Assembly (NCBI GenBank): GCA_038321775.1
Contig: JBBQFI010000014.1
Span: 1 to 64,000 of the forward strand
Origin: JBBQFI01 sp038321775
GTDB lineage: Bacteria; Verrucomicrobiota; Verrucomicrobiia; Chthoniobacterales; UBA10450
DNA length: 64,000 bases
Direction: 5' to 3'
Part shown: positions 34,442 to 42,428 of the stretch, one piece after another
Position numbering within the stretch: the first letter of the stretch is position 1
Layout of the letters: every line of letters begins with the position of its first letter
Notes under the pieces: model-generated
The model's database searches: none
Told to the model about the DNA's origin: nothing
The model's input: only the letters and a program-made list of their open reading frames with translations
Program-made: the position numbers and the translations under genes

Positions 34442-34866
34442 CTTTCCGCGGCGCGCAATGCTTCCCAGCCGCCATCGAGCACGAACACATTCTTGAGTTG
34501 TGCTTCCTTGCGCAAACGTTCCGCCACTGCGCGGCTCGCACTGCAGCCTTCCGCGCTACAGTAGACAACGATCAATTTTTCCGGCGACCAGGCGGCGAGA
34601 ACATCGGGCAACTGTTCATTCCAGCGATCTTCGTTTAACGACAACGCGCTTCGGAAATGCTCATGCGCAAATTCTCGATCCGGCCGCGCGTCTATCCACA
34701 GCACTCGCGATCCCCAACTCTTCGCCTGTTCTACCGTCACCCGCTCGGAAGACGGGACGGGCGATTGCCACGAGACGCGCCCGCGGAAATACAACGCTTC
34801 TCCGATCGCCGGCACGAAGGCGAGCACGAGCAGCAATAAAATCTGTCTCGTTGGAAAACCGCGCAC
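34438..34866 (-). CDS. Membrane-anchored rhodanese-domain protein
   Basis: 142 residues. An N-terminal hydrophobic segment (QILLLLVLAFVPAIGEALYF) exports or anchors the protein. The rhodanese domain has WIDARPDREFAHEHFRSAL, the active-site loop VVYCSAEGCSAS (Cys in the YC position) and FVLDGGWEALR. It would carry a persulfide outside the cytoplasm. It lies 3 nt after the DUF1573 gene and overlaps the MauE gene, so the trio is one operon. Confidence 0.88.
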   Translation of the reverse strand: MRGFPTRQILLLLVLAFVPAIGEALYFRGRVSWQSPVPSSERVTVEQAKSWGSRVLWIDARPDREFAHEHFRSALSLNEDRWNEQLPDVLAAWSPEKLIVVYCSAEGCSASRAVAERLRKEAQLKNVFVLDGGWEALRAAER

Positions 34867-34869
34867 TAC

Positions 34870-35544
34870 TTATTGGGCGCTGGGACTGATCACGCGTGCG
34901 GTAGCGTAGAAGAGCCTAGCGGGCGACTTCGGACCTTCGGGCGTGATTGTCAGTGTTGAATTGTGCAATTTGGAATGTTCTTGCGGCAACACCTCGATTT
35001 TCCATTCCTTCGCACCGTCGCCTTTTACAACCTTGGCCGTAATGTCCGGATCGGATGACGTCACGGTCACATTTTTGACTGGAGAATCCTTTGCCGCCTT
35101 CACCGTAATTGTCTTGGGTTTCATCTTTTCGTCCTGCTTCCAGAAAACAAAAAGCGGCTGAACTTCCATTAACGTCGGAATCACGGCGTTCAGTGTCAGA
35201 ACCGTTTGCGGGTTAGCCGGATCATCTGTCGCCACCGTCAACGTTTTGTGTTGGGTTCCCGTGCGACTGCCGATACTCAACGTCGCGGTAATTTCGCCTT
35301 TGTCGCCGGGCGCGACATCTTTCGATTTCAAAGTCGCGACGGTACAACCGCACGAAGTTTGCACCGAAGCGATGTGGATCGGCTTCGAGCCTTTATTCTC
35401 GTATTTGAAATGCGCGACCGCGTTGGCGTCGTTGAATCCAGGATGAAGCTCGACGGCGCTTTGTTCAAATTTCAACTGCGCATTCGCCACAGTCGTTAGG
35501 CAAAAAATGACGGAAAAGATAAGGAGATTTTTTGTGAAGCTCAT
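34870..35544 (-). CDS. Exported DUF1573 protein
   Basis: 224 residues from the ATG at 35544 (signal MSFTKNLLIFSVIFCLTTVA, cleavage after ANA). Immunoglobulin-like DUF1573 motifs are plain: HFKYENKGSKPIHIASVQTSCGCT with the TSCGCT cysteine pair, then DVAPGDKGEI. The family is common in Bacteroidota and Verrucomicrobia, with unknown function. It starts 2 nt after the rfbD stop, so transcription from rfbD may continue through it. Confidence 0.88.
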   Translation of the reverse strand: MSFTKNLLIFSVIFCLTTVANAQLKFEQSAVELHPGFNDANAVAHFKYENKGSKPIHIASVQTSCGCTVATLKSKDVAPGDKGEITATLSIGSRTGTQHKTLTVATDDPANPQTVLTLNAVIPTLMEVQPLFVFWKQDEKMKPKTITVKAAKDSPVKNVTVTSSDPDITAKVVKGDGAKEWKIEVLPQEHSKLHNSTLTITPEGPKSPARLFYATARVISPSAQ

Positions 35545-35546
35545 GG

Positions 35547-36425
35547 TTAGGAATAAAACTCGGTAACATACTCGGCAACTGCATCCCGCCAATGGCGCGG
35601 AACCTTGCCCGTAAGCTGCTCATATTTTTTTGTGGCGAGCACGGTGTGAACGGGCCTGTGCGCGACCCATTGTTTCATGTCGCGCACGGAAAGCGAGCCA
35701 ACAGTGCGCGCCCGCAGTGGCACTCCGGCACCGGCCGCGCAATCGATTGCCCATTGCGCGTACTCCTGCCAGCTGCAGGCTTCTGCATTGGCGAAGTGGA
35801 GGATGCCACTCGCGCTCGCCGCATCAAAAAACGCGGGCATCATTTCGGCGATGTCGCGCGTATAAGTCGGTGCGGAAAATTTATCCGACACGGCCGAAAT
35901 GCTTTCGTTCTCGCGGGCCCGCTGCAGCATTTGATCGACAAAGCTGGGTCGCTTCGGCCCGAATACCCAGGAAACGCGCAGAACCAGATGATGATCGCTC
36001 ACCGAAAGGACGCGCCGCTCCCCTTCCCGCTTCGATTCGCCGTAAAGACTGATCGGTTTCGCGAAATCCTCCTCAGTGTACGGCTCGCGCTTGTTGCCGT
36101 CGAAAACGTAATCTGTACTGACGTGAATCATCTTTGCGCCTTTCTCTGCGCAAACCTCGGCCATCACGGCCGGTGCTTCGGCGTTCAAGAGAAACGCTTC
36201 GTCGCGATGCGTTTCGCAGCGATCGACATTTGTTTGTGCCGCAGAATTGATGAGAACATCGAATTCCAGTGGCGCGAGCGTAGCGCAAAGTTGATCAAGA
36301 TTTCCGAGATCGAGTTGCGCATGATTAAATCCGATCGCGTCGAACTGTTGTTGATATTCCCGCAAAAGCGCCGCGCCAAGCCGGCCCCCCGCGCCGATGA
36401 TCACGATTTTTTGTTTTGCTTCCAA
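35547..36425 (-). CDS. rfbD: dTDP-4-dehydrorhamnose reductase
   Basis: 292 residues of an extended SDR: IVIIGAGGRLGAALLREY (NADPH loop), NSAAQTNVDRCE, HVSTDYVFDG and the catalytic LYGESKREGE (Tyr-x-x-x-Lys). It performs the last step to dTDP-L-rhamnose for surface polysaccharide. rfbB lies 3 kb away on the same strand, but rfbA and rfbC are not in the window, so the pathway is split. Downstream are DUF1573 and the redox operon. Confidence 0.92.
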   Translation of the reverse strand: MEAKQKIVIIGAGGRLGAALLREYQQQFDAIGFNHAQLDLGNLDQLCATLAPLEFDVLINSAAQTNVDRCETHRDEAFLLNAEAPAVMAEVCAEKGAKMIHVSTDYVFDGNKREPYTEEDFAKPISLYGESKREGERRVLSVSDHHLVLRVSWVFGPKRPSFVDQMLQRARENESISAVSDKFSAPTYTRDIAEMMPAFFDAASASGILHFANAEACSWQEYAQWAIDCAAGAGVPLRARTVGSLSVRDMKQWVAHRPVHTVLATKKYEQLTGKVPRHWRDAVAEYVTEFYS

Positions 36426-36617
36426 GAAAAAGACTCAGTGAAAAACTTTGCTTTGCTGCGCCCAGATGAAACACAGACGGCAGCATCCAGCAAGTGCGCG
36501 ATATCACTTCAATCACGCTGAATGTCTTCACCTCTGGCGGCCAAGGGCGATTCCGCTTGATTCGTTTGTGCGCGGGTGCGCGCCGTAAAGAGGTGTGATG
36601 AGGCCCAAAAGCGAGCC

Positions 36618-36642
36618 GCCGGGATCGATTACCGATCCCGGC
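36618..36642 (-). terminator. Terminator of the dockerin-tailed protein gene
   Basis: A 10-bp stem GCCGGGATCG / CGATCCCGGC with a 5-nt loop lies 33 nt past the stop codon. On the minus strand it is followed by CGCTTTTGG, a weak T run. Confidence 0.6.
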
Positions 36643-36675
36643 GACACACCAATTAAAGATGTTCTGCGCAGACCG

Positions 36676-38946
36676 TTACGGCAGCGCCATACCGGACCTG
36701 GACTTTACTAGACTGACATCGCCAGAGTTAACCGAACCGTTTGTATTAACATCCTCGCGGAAGTTGGACCCTGTTACCGCCGATCCCGATTGCGATTTGG
36801 TTTGGGAAACGTCGGAGGAGTTCACATTACCGTCCCCGGTCGTATCACCCAACAAGAACGCTACTGGAATAGCTACGTTGCCAGCATTCACGCCATCGTT
36901 TGCACCTAGTGTGATTGTTAAACGTTGAGCGTCAGTTACCCCTGACAAGTTCACCGTCACCTGAGAGCCACTTACCGACGTGCTAGCAACAGTGCCCGTA
37001 CCAGATGTGACTGATGCGAAACTCACGGTGACGGGATTCACAAAAGTCACGATGATCTGATGCTGACCCGCGGTTGGGCCTGTGCGGTCTTCGACTCCGG
37101 GGTCCCCGCTGAGTGGCAGAGGAACATCGAAGTCCATTACGCCGGTGTGATTTTTACGAGAGACTGCGCTGACGACGGCCGGCGCCGTGAATTTAAAGGT
37201 GCCGATGCGTGTATTCCAAGCCGCAGCGGCTATTGCAGAATAATATTCGTTCGTATGCCAGAAGGTCAGCCCGTCTGTCGGATCAACGAAGAGAGAACTG
37301 TAATCTCCCCAGCGTCCGCTGGTACTAGTTTGATGGCCGCCTCCTGCTTGCATGATCGCTTCGCCTTCCGTGAGGCTGTTCAGCGGATCACCCGCAAGAC
37401 GACCTGCATATCGGATGGAGGGCTCGGTCGTGGTGCTCGAAGCCGTGTAACCAATCGCCATATTACCTTGTGCGTCCAGCGCAATGCTCGGCATCCAGCG
37501 CCATAGGCCGTCGGCAGCATTGGTCCACGTCTGTTGCTGTGCTGGCGTCGCGGGAATAACTCCGCCCGTAACATTGAACTGATACCAGCGAATTCCAGTC
37601 GGACCGGTACCGCCCTGATTGTTGTTAACTGTCTGATCCGCCCACAAAGACTCCGTACCGCCAAGGTTTTGATAAACCAAGGGATACATGATCTTGTCGC
37701 CAAGGGTATCAAGGTAACGATTGGTCGTGACCACGGGTTCGGGTACGAGGTTGCTGGTCGTAGTGAATGCATCAACAAAGCCGTTAACCGTAATGTTTGC
37801 GTCCGCTGCATGAGTTGCGCCAGATCCGAAAGTAGAGTTGGCTGGAATCGCAAAATCAACGTGAAAGCGCCACACATGAACCTGGGTTTGGACTACGCCG
37901 GCAGCGGAAGGGCTATCTACCGCGAGTAAATATTCAGCCGTACCTACCGGGGGAGGACTTCCAGTTCGGAAGCTCGCCGGCACAAGGCTATAGCTGTCAC
38001 CGAGAGTCGCAGGATCGATTGAGAAGGCGATCGCGCCAGGGTTGGGGGCGCCAGTGCCATTGATCATATCGTTGCGCGGAAGCGCATAAACACGCACGCC
38101 GTTAAACGTCGTGTTATTAGAGAACATATTGACCGTCATATAATACGCATCGGGCCACATCCCGAACTTGGGATAGTCGCCGAGGTAGGTTGGATTAGAT
38201 GGATCCACTTGGAGGGCGTAAAGCCACCAACCACCCGATACTGGGTTGCTCGTCTTGGACACGCCGAAACATTGATAGAATGAGGTGCCAGGAAACGCAG
38301 GAAAGGCGAAGTCGCTGATAACCCAGCGATCAGCGAGATGATCATAGAAAACGACAGCGTCGCCGTCATTTTGATTGTTGCCGCACGGATTACCGGCGCC
38401 TAAAGGAGCAAAGAAGGTGTTGTAAGTCGTCGGAGCCAGAAGCTCGTTTCCCGACTTATCGAGAATCTTGAAACGAGAATTAACAGCTTGAATGTAATGG
38501 TTAGGTCCCACATCGCCGTCCGTGTCGGGAGGTAGGCATCCGCATGCGCTCTGAGCCGATGTGATGCCAGGATACGTCGCCGATGGTGTCGGCATAGCGA
38601 TGGCTTCGATCGTTTTTCTTACAGCCCGAATTGGGTCATTCGTCGTTATCTTTCCCGGTCTTGTAAATGGGTGACGCCGCAAGGGCTGCTCGTTCTCCGC
38701 CTCGAGTTGCGGAATCTCAGGAAGCGCGCGCAGATCTCGATCTTGCGAAACAGGTCCGATCATTCGCACCAACTCTCCCTTGCTCATAACTTTCTGGTTC
38801 CCCTTTGGCTTCTGAGCTAAAGCCGAAGGTCCCGAATACATACTGAAGGCAACCAGGGCAATAAGAGCTCCTAGAAAACAAAGGAAAGAACTCAAGAGAA
38901 AGCGCGGATTAAAGAAGGCCGATTTGGAAATAAATTTCTTTTTCAT
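36676..38946 (-). CDS. Large exported protein with C-terminal dockerin-like domain
   Basis: 756 residues with a long N-terminal signal (basic KKKF.. then FLLSSFLCFLGALIALVAF, cleavage near ALA-QK). The central part (about 130-560) is rich in Gly, Thr, Asn and aromatic residues and has no family I recognise; CGCLPPDTDGDVGPNHYIQ is a characteristic opening. An Ig-like stretch (about 600-690) leads to two dockerin type I-like calcium loops, GDTTGDGNVNSSDVSQTK and REDVNTNGSVNSGDVSLVK. Dockerins bind cohesins, but in non-cellulosomal bacteria such tails serve for surface attachment or sorting. AT content is higher than in neighbouring genes and no TCGTTAGG word occurs, hinting at a different history. 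Confidence 0.82.
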   Translation of the reverse strand: MKKKFISKSAFFNPRFLLSSFLCFLGALIALVAFSMYSGPSALAQKPKGNQKVMSKGELVRMIGPVSQDRDLRALPEIPQLEAENEQPLRRHPFTRPGKITTNDPIRAVRKTIEAIAMPTPSATYPGITSAQSACGCLPPDTDGDVGPNHYIQAVNSRFKILDKSGNELLAPTTYNTFFAPLGAGNPCGNNQNDGDAVVFYDHLADRWVISDFAFPAFPGTSFYQCFGVSKTSNPVSGGWWLYALQVDPSNPTYLGDYPKFGMWPDAYYMTVNMFSNNTTFNGVRVYALPRNDMINGTGAPNPGAIAFSIDPATLGDSYSLVPASFRTGSPPPVGTAEYLLAVDSPSAAGVVQTQVHVWRFHVDFAIPANSTFGSGATHAADANITVNGFVDAFTTTSNLVPEPVVTTNRYLDTLGDKIMYPLVYQNLGGTESLWADQTVNNNQGGTGPTGIRWYQFNVTGGVIPATPAQQQTWTNAADGLWRWMPSIALDAQGNMAIGYTASSTTTEPSIRYAGRLAGDPLNSLTEGEAIMQAGGGHQTSTSGRWGDYSSLFVDPTDGLTFWHTNEYYSAIAAAAWNTRIGTFKFTAPAVVSAVSRKNHTGVMDFDVPLPLSGDPGVEDRTGPTAGQHQIIVTFVNPVTVSFASVTSGTGTVASTSVSGSQVTVNLSGVTDAQRLTITLGANDGVNAGNVAIPVAFLLGDTTGDGNVNSSDVSQTKSQSGSAVTGSNFREDVNTNGSVNSGDVSLVKSRSGMALP

Positions 38947-39272
38947 AGTAAGGTAAATAAGTGTCGTATATGCATTGGTCTGCGCGGATACTCACTTATT
39001 TAACGTGTTTGTCACGTTTCTTAAGATTACAAATTAGTAATGTGAAAACGGGCCGACTCCCGGCTGACCCTCCGTTCGCCAAGCGATTGCTGAGATCTAA
39101 GTGATCGTCGTTCGATCGTGCGCGAAATTATGCAAAACGTTTCCAACTAATGGGATAACTCAACGATTCAATCGATGCCCGCGCACGCCGTGCAAGTCGA
39201 TCTCAAACGGACAATCAGACCTATCAGTTAATCAGGCTACCGAAAATGGGACTTACTCTATAGGTCGAGTAA
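38947..39272. other. AT-richer spacer, no gene seen
   Basis: About 330 nt between a divergent-looking promoter region for the exported protein and the decayed gene. No convincing open frame; base composition is clearly more AT than flanking DNA. Confidence 0.5.
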
Positions 39273-39680
39273 CTAGTCGATAGCATAAACCTCGATCAGA
39301 GCTATTCCCGAGCTGCCATTCTTCCCCACGCACAATAGCCGTGTAGGGGCCCGGCTCCAAAGTGGCGACGATCGCTGACTCTGCGTTGTTCTGAGGAGGT
39401 ATTGTAGTAGCAATAATCTCGGATTCTCGCGTCGAACGCCAGTCGTCATTGGAGCTAACAAGTGCTCCAAATGGATCTCGCAGCTCCAGAGTAGGGTTCG
39501 CTAGCTTCTCGAAAGAGTCAAAGACGGTCCAATCGCGCGGATGATTACTTTTTGTTTTCCGGTCCCAACAATGATGAATCCTCCGATCAAGACATTGTCG
39601 TTCGTTTGCACTAATCCTGAGTCGGAACGTTCGCGAGTTTCCCGTCCGTGTTCAGATTAAGATCGTACTCTTCTACTAAT
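39273..39680 (-). pseudogene. Frameshifted remnant of a secreted repeat-module protein
   Basis: Reading the minus strand in changing frames gives EYDLNLNTDGKLANV, then GLVQTNDNVLIGGFII, VIIRAIGPSLT, NPTLELRDPFGALVSSNDDW, ESAIVATLEPGPYTAIVRG and KNGSSGIALIEVYAID followed by a stop. This is the order of a beta-sandwich module found in multiple copies in large secreted proteins of Verrucomicrobia and relatives. At least three frame changes break it: before GLVQT, after IGPSL, and at a GGGG run after VRG. It has no start codon and is a decaying gene end. Confidence 0.65.
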
Positions 39681-39690
39681 GCTAATAATG

Positions 39691-40680
39691 CTAATACCGG
39701 CCCGTCCGCTCCAGAAGCGGTTCCCACCAAGCACGATTGTTGAGATACCAATCGACCGTCGCTTCGAGTCCTTCACGGAAATTATTTAGCGGCTTCCAAT
39801 TCAACTCGCGCTTCGCAAAACTGGAATCGATCGCATAGCGGCGGTCATGACCAAGCCGGTCAATCACAAACGAAATAAGGCTGCGAGGTTTCCCAAGCTT
39901 ATCCAGAATGAGCTTTACCGTTTCCAGGTTAGGCATCTCGCTATCGCCGCCGAAGTTGTAAACGCTTCCCGGCTTACCCTCGAACAACACTGCTACAATT
40001 GCCGAGCAATGGTCCTCCACATGAATCCAATCGCGCACATTCATACCATCGCCATAAACCGGCAGCGGTTCATCGCGCATCGCCTTGACGATCATGAGCG
40101 GAATCAATTTTTCCGGAAACTGATACGGGCCGTAGTTGTTTGAGCAACGCGTTACCAGAACTTCCTGGCCATAAGTCTTATGATAACTCAGCGCGACAAG
40201 GTCGGCACCGGCCTTACTAGCCGAATAAGGCGAACTTGGATCAAGCGGAGATTGCTCGGTAAACTTTCCATCCTTGCCTAACGAACCGTAAACTTCATCG
40301 GTTGATATTTGAACGAAGCGCTGGACGCCATGCCGGCGCGCACAATCCAAAAGAACGCTCGTTCCGACGACATTCGTGTGAACGAAGTTTTGCGGCGAAT
40401 TAATACTGCGATCGACATGCGATTCGGCGGCGAAGTTGATCACGGCATAAAACGAATGCTCCGTCATGAGGGCATCCATTTGGTCGGCGCTTGCGATATC
40501 TGCTTTAAAGAATTCATAGCGGTCGCCATGATCCTCGGCTACCCCGTTGAGGTTGGCGAGGTTGCCAGCGTAGGTCAGCACATCAACATTTGTCACCGAG
40601 GCCGGCTTGTAATGTTCCAAAATGTAGCGAATAAAGTTGCTCCCGATGAATCCACAGCCACCAGTGACTAAAACACGCAT
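39691..40680 (-). CDS. rfbB: dTDP-glucose 4,6-dehydratase
   Basis: 329 residues from the ATG at 40680 (MRVLVTGGCGFIGSNFIRY); a longer frame has no support. NAD loop GGCGFIG, then INFAAESHVDRSI, STDEVYGSLG and the catalytic SPYSASKAGADLVALSY, and the family-specific RCSNNYGPYQFPEKLIP. It converts dTDP-glucose to the 4-keto-6-deoxy sugar, feeding rfbD. It is divergent from the Agl23-like gene with a 73-nt spacer. A word in reverse at 40276 codes Ser-Leu-Gly. Confidence 0.96.
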   Translation of the reverse strand: MRVLVTGGCGFIGSNFIRYILEHYKPASVTNVDVLTYAGNLANLNGVAEDHGDRYEFFKADIASADQMDALMTEHSFYAVINFAAESHVDRSINSPQNFVHTNVVGTSVLLDCARRHGVQRFVQISTDEVYGSLGKDGKFTEQSPLDPSSPYSASKAGADLVALSYHKTYGQEVLVTRCSNNYGPYQFPEKLIPLMIVKAMRDEPLPVYGDGMNVRDWIHVEDHCSAIVAVLFEGKPGSVYNFGGDSEMPNLETVKLILDKLGKPRSLISFVIDRLGHDRRYAIDSSFAKRELNWKPLNNFREGLEATVDWYLNNRAWWEPLLERTGRY

Positions 40681-40753
40681 TGCAGCGCGTACTAGCAGCA
40701 CTGATCCGACCGCGCTAGCAGATTTTCCGACGTGGCGGGAGCGCGCGGCGCAA

Positions 40754-42412
40754 ATGGATTGGACGCCGTGGCTGATCGTCGCCCTCGGCGCGTTTCTACG
40801 AATCCTATTGCTCGGCATTAAGCCGCCGCATTTTGACGAAGGCATCAACGGTTGGTTCGTCGATCAAATGACCAAAACCGGTTTTTACCGGTACGATCCG
40901 ACGAACTACCACGGACCGCTGCATTTCTACGTGTTGTTTCTTTCGCAAACGCTTTTTGGCCGAAACCTTTGGGCATTACGGATGCCGGTCGTGCTTGTAA
41001 GCATTGCCTCTATTTACCTCGTCCTTAAATTTGAGATCCTGGTCGGCCGAAATGTGGCGCGCCTAGCCGCGCTCGCCATGGCCGTTTCGCCCGGCTTTGT
41101 TTTTTACGGCCGATATTCCATTCACGAAGTCTGGCTGCTCTTATTTACGATGTTGTTTGCTTTGGGATTACTTGGGCTCTGGAAGTTCGGCACGACTAAT
41201 TATCTTTGGTTTGCCGGCATGGGTCTGACCGGAATGGTTCTAACAAAAGAGACCTATATTATTCATCTCGCCTGCGCAGTTTTGGCCGTGCCAGCACTTT
41301 GGTTATCACACAAGATTGTGCCGATGGAGAATCTTACAATCGCGCGGCAGCGATGGACCAGGGTCGATCTAATAGCAGTAATCACGGCAGGTATGGGTCT
41401 GATTATTTTCTTCTACTCCGGCACGTTTTTTAACTGGCAAGGACTTAAGGGCATCTACCAAACATTCGCGACCTGGTTTCAGACCGGTGCAAACGGCAAT
41501 GGCCACGAAAAGCCCTGGTATTACTGGCTTGAGCTCATAGGTCGGTATGAGTGGCCGGTGGCCGTCGGTCTTGCGTACTGCTTACGAAGTCTTTGGATTC
41601 GAAATCCAATCGTTCTCAAGATCGCTGTCCTGACAATCATTGCTGCAGTCGTTGCTCAATCGATCTTCTGCGTTCTGATGTTGACTCACTCTATAAGCCT
41701 GGGAATCGACAACCCACTTTTCTGGTTGCCGTCTGCCATCAGTCTCGCAATTCTTTTAGGCCTTGGCAGCGCCTGTATTGGTAACTTCACGCTACGAGCA
41801 ATTGCCATCTACGCAGTTGGGGTTCTTATCGTCTACAGTGTCATTAACTATAAGACGCCCTGGTGTATCATTAGCATAACCTGGCCATTTTTGTTTCTTT
41901 TCGGTGCGCTTATTTCGGTTGTACCTTTACGATATGAAAGACTCCGTAACACTATTGCCGCCATCCTTTTTTCTATCTCGTTAGGTTTGTGTACTTGGTT
42001 GAACTATTTCCGCTACACCACAGACTCCGAACCCTACGTCTATGTCCAAACCTACAAAGACATCCGCGAACTCACGACTCCGCTGCTAAAACTCGCTCAT
42101 CGCAATCCCATTTATTATCAACTTGTTGGACACATGATTCGCACCAGCGCCTATCCATTTCCTTGGATTCTTGGGGATTTTCCGCGGATCGGCTACTATG
42201 AACACGACAATTTGCCAGACAAGGTGGACGCTGATTTTCTTCTCGTGGAGGAAGATCGTATTGCGGCAGTGGAAAAGAAACTGCACGATCCCTATTACAC
42301 AATGCCGCTAACTATTCGTCCTTACCAGGACACTTCTAAACTCTATCTTAGCGCCAAGACTTTTAAGGAATTTTTTCAAGATCGTCAGCCTGACTTTCAC
42401 GGCGCGAAGTAA
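40754..42412 (+). CDS. Agl23-like (TIGR03663) polytopic GT-C protein
   Basis: The ATG at 40754 (MDWTPWLIVALGAFLRILL) gives 552 residues and about 12 membrane helices; the frame is open upstream but would overlap rfbB's start. The first external loop has HFDEGINGWFVDQMTKTGFYRYDPTNYHGPLHFY, with the HFDE acidic motif of GT-C glycosyltransferases and the YHGPLHFY signature of TIGR03663. The archaeal relative Agl23 is tied to lipid-linked sugar flipping or transfer. It is 16 nt upstream of another polytopic gene, so the pair probably builds or transfers a surface glycan. Confidence 0.82.
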   Translation: MDWTPWLIVALGAFLRILLLGIKPPHFDEGINGWFVDQMTKTGFYRYDPTNYHGPLHFYVLFLSQTLFGRNLWALRMPVVLVSIASIYLVLKFEILVGRNVARLAALAMAVSPGFVFYGRYSIHEVWLLLFTMLFALGLLGLWKFGTTNYLWFAGMGLTGMVLTKETYIIHLACAVLAVPALWLSHKIVPMENLTIARQRWTRVDLIAVITAGMGLIIFFYSGTFFNWQGLKGIYQTFATWFQTGANGNGHEKPWYYWLELIGRYEWPVAVGLAYCLRSLWIRNPIVLKIAVLTIIAAVVAQSIFCVLMLTHSISLGIDNPLFWLPSAISLAILLGLGSACIGNFTLRAIAIYAVGVLIVYSVINYKTPWCIISITWPFLFLFGALISVVPLRYERLRNTIAAILFSISLGLCTWLNYFRYTTDSEPYVYVQTYKDIRELTTPLLKLAHRNPIYYQLVGHMIRTSAYPFPWILGDFPRIGYYEHDNLPDKVDADFLLVEEDRIAAVEKKLHDPYYTMPLTIRPYQDTSKLYLSAKTFKEFFQDRQPDFHGAK

Positions 42413-42428
42413 GAGCTGCTAATACGAG

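Noticed and set aside
35592..36521. 309-codon plus-strand frame opposite rfbD
   Set aside because: Antisense to a clear RfbD; no motif.
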